From DTYU01 sp040757355 (GTDB taxonomy: Bacteria; Bacillota; Desulfotomaculia; Desulfotomaculales; Ammonificaceae), in NCBI GenBank assembly GCA_040757355.1, contig JBFLWY010000071.1:1-9491 (forward strand): 9,491 nucleotides of DNA, given 5' to 3'. Each line of letters starts with the position of its first letter. The stretch's first letter is position 1. The notes beneath the pieces are model-generated. The model saw nothing but the letters and a program-made list of their open reading frames with translations. It was not told the DNA's origin and did no database searches. This document shows, piece by piece, positions 6,307-9,491 of the stretch. The translations under genes and the position numbers were made by a program.

Positions 6307-9300
6307 GTGAAGGCGAGGGGTTTTCTACTCATAAGTAACTTAGTTGTTCTGCTGTTTATCCTGTCGGCGCCTGCCTGGGCGGAGACCCTCTGTTCTTATC
6401 CGGGGCCGGATCTGTCGCCGGATCTGCTCCGGCTGACTGATTTTACCGTCAGCGGGCCGGCGCCTTTGAAGGCGGGCGATGCGGTCACCGTAAAGTTCAC
6501 CCTGCAGAATTATGGCCAGTACGATCTTAATCTCGGCAAGAAGGGGCTTTTTGCGGCGGCGAAGGATCCGGACGGTGTTGATGCCTCGTTCGGCTTTTCT
6601 TATGCTTCCGGCATCTTGAAAACGGGCGAAAGCCTGTCAGTCAGCGGTTCCACGGTTTTAGACAAACCCGGCACCTGGAGCCTCTGGCCCTCGTACCAGC
6701 TTTCGCTGGCGGCCGGCGAGAAATCAGGGCCGGAGGGCTGGCACGCCTGCACCCTGAAGGTAAGTCCGGCGGCGCTTCCCGACCTGGCGGTGGATAAGAT
6801 CGGGGTGGGGCCCGACAACAGGCTTTACGTCACCATAAAGAACGGCGGGACCGGTACCTTGCCTGAAGGCTGGCAGGCGGTCGCCGAAGTTTACTTCGAC
6901 AAGGTGAAAAAAGGCTCCTTTGACCTGAAAACGCCCGCTTCGGTCACCGGCGGCGGGATAGCGCAGCCCGGCGGCAGCGCCGCCTACCTTCTCACCTGGA
7001 AGGTAACGGCGCCGGTCAGCGTAAGGGTGGTTGCCGACGCCGCCGGTGATATAGCCGAGGCCGACGAGCAGAACAACGCCGGGGAAGAAAAGGTTATGCC
7101 GGCGGTTATCAAGCTGCCGGACCTGGTCGCGCTGCCTAAGACGCTGAAGATCGTCTCCGGCCCTGCCGTTTCCCAGATAACGCAGACCGCGGCGCTCGTC
7201 CGCTGGGCCACAGACGAGGCGAGCGACAGCCTGGTCAGGTACGGTGCCCGTTCCGGGGAATACGGCCTTGTCGTGCGGGACGGCAAGTTGGTTAAAGAAC
7301 ACAGCCTCCGGCTGACCGGGCTAAAGCCGGGGACGGTATACCAGTTGATCGTTGAATCGAAGGATGCCGAGGGGAACAGGGCGCAGAGCCGGAGCCTCAG
7401 CTTTCAGACCTTGCCCCCGGCCGACACCGCCAAACCCGCGGTCTCTCTCCAACTGCCCGATACCCTTTCGGGGATCGCTTCTATCGCCGTTTCTGCGCGG
7501 GATAATGTCGGGGTCGATAGGGTCGTCTTCTTCTTGGACGGGAAACCGGTCTTCACCGATTTTGCGGCGCCCTTCGCCTGGGACCTCGACACGCGGGAAC
7601 TGAATGACGGGGCGCATACGATTACCGTCCGGGCCTTTGACGCCGCCGGAAATCTAACGGAGGCGGTCCGGACGGGCAATGTGCGCAACCGCTTCCCGGT
7701 TAACGAGTCGCCGGTCAGGGTAACGATAGAGAAGCCGGTATCGGGGAGCGAGGTTTACGGGGTGGTCGAGATCAAGGCTTCCGTCGTTCAGGAAAAGGGC
7801 GGCTGTATCAAGCAGGCCGTGGTAAAGATTGACGGCAGCATTGTACAGCGGCAGGACTTTTTGTGTACGAGAGCGCCGGATCTTTGGGGAAGGCCGCGTA
7901 TAGCCGAGAAGTCGGCAGGAGCGAGGGTGAGTTACCGCTGGGATACGCGCGGGCTTCCTGCAGGCAGAAACTATGTGATTGAGGTCGAGGCGACGGACGT
8001 GTTCGGGAACGGTGGTCATTCCGGCATCATGGTTACCAAGGTGGATGAGCCCCGGCCCGGCTTTGAAGTAAACAGGAGGGTAACCCGCCGCGGGAACTGC
8101 TTTCACGTTGATGTTACCGTTAGGAATACAGGGACGGGGGCGGAATATGACGCCGGTGACGTGATCATCCGCGATATAAGCCGCGGTTTTCAGGCGGCGG
8201 CCTTTGAGCGCACCCCCGCTTATGACTGGCGGCGGAGCGAGGTGGCGGTGGAGAAGTTTCTGCCCTCTTTACCCGCCGGCGGGACGGTTACTTTCTCGTA
8301 CGATGTGGTGCCGGTGCTGCTCGACCCGGAGATAGACGACTACGCCGTCGGCGCCCGCACGGAGATCAAATACGTGGACACGTTCGGGCGGCGCAACACC
8401 CAGGATTATGCCTCTCCCTACATTCCCGGGCCGTACACAAGCTACCCTTATCCCCTGATACCCCAGGAAGTAGGGGAGATCTTTCATACGGTGGATTACC
8501 TTATCATCACCGATCCCGAACGGCTCTTCCATTATTATGCCGCCGAAGAAGTGAACCGGTTGCTCTCCGCAATGGCCACCCTGGCGATCCACCGAAACGG
8601 GGCGCTGGGCTACCGGCGGCCGGGGACGGACTGGTTCAGCGCGCAACAGGTGAAAGATTCGGTCGGGCGCTGGTCGAACAGGCTGAGCTTAGAGGCGGCG
8701 CTTAGCGGCTACCTCCTTATCGTGGGCGAAACGGAGATCGTTCCTTCCTTTGATGTCTCCGGTTTTAATGCGTGTTTTAACGGCGTCGGCTGTATACACA
8801 CCGTCCGCGACAGCGATTATCCGTATGCCGACGTTTGTGCCGATGCAAGACCTGAACTCAAGGTGGGCCGGATCATCGGCGAAAATGTCCGGGAACTGCT
8901 TGAGCCCATCAACGCCAGCATCGGCGTTTCTTTGGGAAGGCTCCGCTTCGACCGGTCCGAGGCGCTTTTAGTAAGCGGCCCCGAAGGGACCTGGGAAAAC
9001 TTTGTTGCCGATACGGACGCGGTCGGGGAAATCCTGCAGCGCCAGGGCGTCCGCGTGGCGAAGGTGCATACGGAATACTACAGTACAGAAAAGGATTTGC
9101 TCCGGGAGGCGCTGGTGATCAGGGGGGATTACGAGTGCACGGGTGAGCCCGGCCACTTAGAAGGGGGAACCCCCTGCCCCAAGAGCCATCCGCCCACAAA
9201 CCTGGCGGACCTGCGGGCGCTGATTACGGTCGCGGACGCGGAAGAGGTTGAGGCGGACCGCCGGGACGTGGACGGCGATTACAACACCTCCTTTACCACC

Positions 9301-9491
9301 GCCTGTAACGCCGGGGACGCCCGTGGGAGAGACGTGAAGAGCGGCGCGCGGGACAAGGATATAATCTTCTGGAACGGCCACGGCGGTCCCGGCGGCTGGG
9401 CTTGGGTGCTCGACGATTTCATGGGCGGCTGCGGCGCTACAAACCTTTTCGTTGACCTGCCCGGCAACCCGCTTCGCTTAGGCGCCAAGGC
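6307..9491 (+). CDS. Secreted multidomain protein with gingipain-like (C25) peptidase domain, runs off the window
   Basis: An uninterrupted frame of at least 1061 codons, incomplete at the right edge. GTG 6307 is supported by AGGAGGTG at 6291-6298, eight bases upstream, and by the signal peptide it opens: basic start, hydrophobic core, and cleavage probably after AWA (residue 25). Domains follow in order: a CARDB-like region (about 32-155); CARDB (about 159-264, ending with 'EADEQNNAGEE'); FN3-like (about 277-372); two bacterial Ig-like domains (about 374-461 and 470-581); a DUF11-like beta region (about 584-698); and a C25-like peptidase domain from about 729. In that last domain 'YLLIVGETEIVPSF' (about 802-815), 'SDYPYAD' (836-842) and 'KVGRI' (852-856) match the gingipain pattern, and 'FWNGHGGPGGW' carries the probable catalytic His1025. 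The catalytic Cys should lie shortly after the window end. It is exported and presumably a protease acting outside the cell. Substrate and anchoring cannot be told. Confidence 0.85.
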   Translation, partial: MKARGFLLISNLVVLLFILSAPAWAETLCSYPGPDLSPDLLRLTDFTVSGPAPLKAGDAVTVKFTLQNYGQYDLNLGKKGLFAAAKDPDGVDASFGFSYASGILKTGESLSVSGSTVLDKPGTWSLWPSYQLSLAAGEKSGPEGWHACTLKVSPAALPDLAVDKIGVGPDNRLYVTIKNGGTGTLPEGWQAVAEVYFDKVKKGSFDLKTPASVTGGGIAQPGGSAAYLLTWKVTAPVSVRVVADAAGDIAEADEQNNAGEEKVMPAVIKLPDLVALPKTLKIVSGPAVSQITQTAALVRWATDEASDSLVRYGARSGEYGLVVRDGKLVKEHSLRLTGLKPGTVYQLIVESKDAEGNRAQSRSLSFQTLPPADTAKPAVSLQLPDTLSGIASIAVSARDNVGVDRVVFFLDGKPVFTDFAAPFAWDLDTRELNDGAHTITVRAFDAAGNLTEAVRTGNVRNRFPVNESPVRVTIEKPVSGSEVYGVVEIKASVVQEKGGCIKQAVVKIDGSIVQRQDFLCTRAPDLWGRPRIAEKSAGARVSYRWDTRGLPAGRNYVIEVEATDVFGNGGHSGIMVTKVDEPRPGFEVNRRVTRRGNCFHVDVTVRNTGTGAEYDAGDVIIRDISRGFQAAAFERTPAYDWRRSEVAVEKFLPSLPAGGTVTFSYDVVPVLLDPEIDDYAVGARTEIKYVDTFGRRNTQDYASPYIPGPYTSYPYPLIPQEVGEIFHTVDYLIITDPERLFHYYAAEEVNRLLSAMATLAIHRNGALGYRRPGTDWFSAQQVKDSVGRWSNRLSLEAALSGYLLIVGETEIVPSFDVSGFNACFNGVGCIHTVRDSDYPYADVCADARPELKVGRIIGENVRELLEPINASIGVSLGRLRFDRSEALLVSGPEGTWENFVADTDAVGEILQRQGVRVAKVHTEYYSTEKDLLREALVIRGDYECTGEPGHLEGGTPCPKSHPPTNLADLRALITVADAEEVEADRRDVDGDYNTSFTTACNAGDARGRDVKSGARDKDIIFWNGHGGPGGWAWVLDDFMGGCGATNLFVDLPGNPLRLGAK

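Noticed and set aside
6724..7302. Long minus-strand frame of 192 codons under the C25-like gene
   Set aside because: Antisense to CARDB and FN3 modules on the + strand; no independent support.

Overview
The window looks like chromosomal DNA of a moderately GC-rich, probably spore-forming Clostridia member of the Peptococcaceae/Desulfotomaculum type. This is inferred, not proven. The evidence is the rplM-rpsI-cwlD gene order, GTG starts with strong Shine-Dalgarno sites, and secreted proteins carrying copper-amine-oxidase-N-like 'stalk' domains, which are abundant in that group.

Layout, all convincing genes on the + strand. Bases 1-107 hold the tail of an unidentified gene, possibly a transposase. 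Bases 134-928 encode a DUF169 protein. Bases 929-1402 are intergenic, with a diverged direct repeat pair, fragments that look like dispersed repeats, and probable promoters for the ribosomal operon. Ribosomal proteins L13 (rplM, 1403-1831) and S9 (rpsI, 1842-2234) follow 10 bases apart. A spacer with seven-base tandem repeats and a long terminator-like hairpin then leads into a CwlD-type N-acetylmuramoyl-L-alanine amidase (about 2450-3208).

The second half is accessory. After a gene-poor stretch and a clear intrinsic terminator (3454-3489) comes a broken fragment of a stalk domain. It is followed by an 808-codon frame that appears to be a 5'-truncated M6-like metalloprotease with CARDB-like, Ig-like, cysteine-rich and C-terminal stalk regions. 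A GC-rich hairpin separates this from a very large frame (6307 to beyond the window end). That frame encodes a secreted multidomain protein with a signal peptide, CARDB, FN3 and Ig modules, and a gingipain-like (C25, clan CD) cysteine peptidase domain whose catalytic His is inside the window.

The first half is therefore housekeeping: translation plus cortex/cell wall processing. The second half is a cluster of large extracellular, protease-derived proteins, one apparently decaying and one apparently intact. I see no CRISPR array, tRNA, rRNA or complete insertion sequence. The points most worth following are the hairpin that overlaps the cwlD ribosome-binding site, the altered zinc motif and missing 5' end of the M6-like gene, and the C25 protein.
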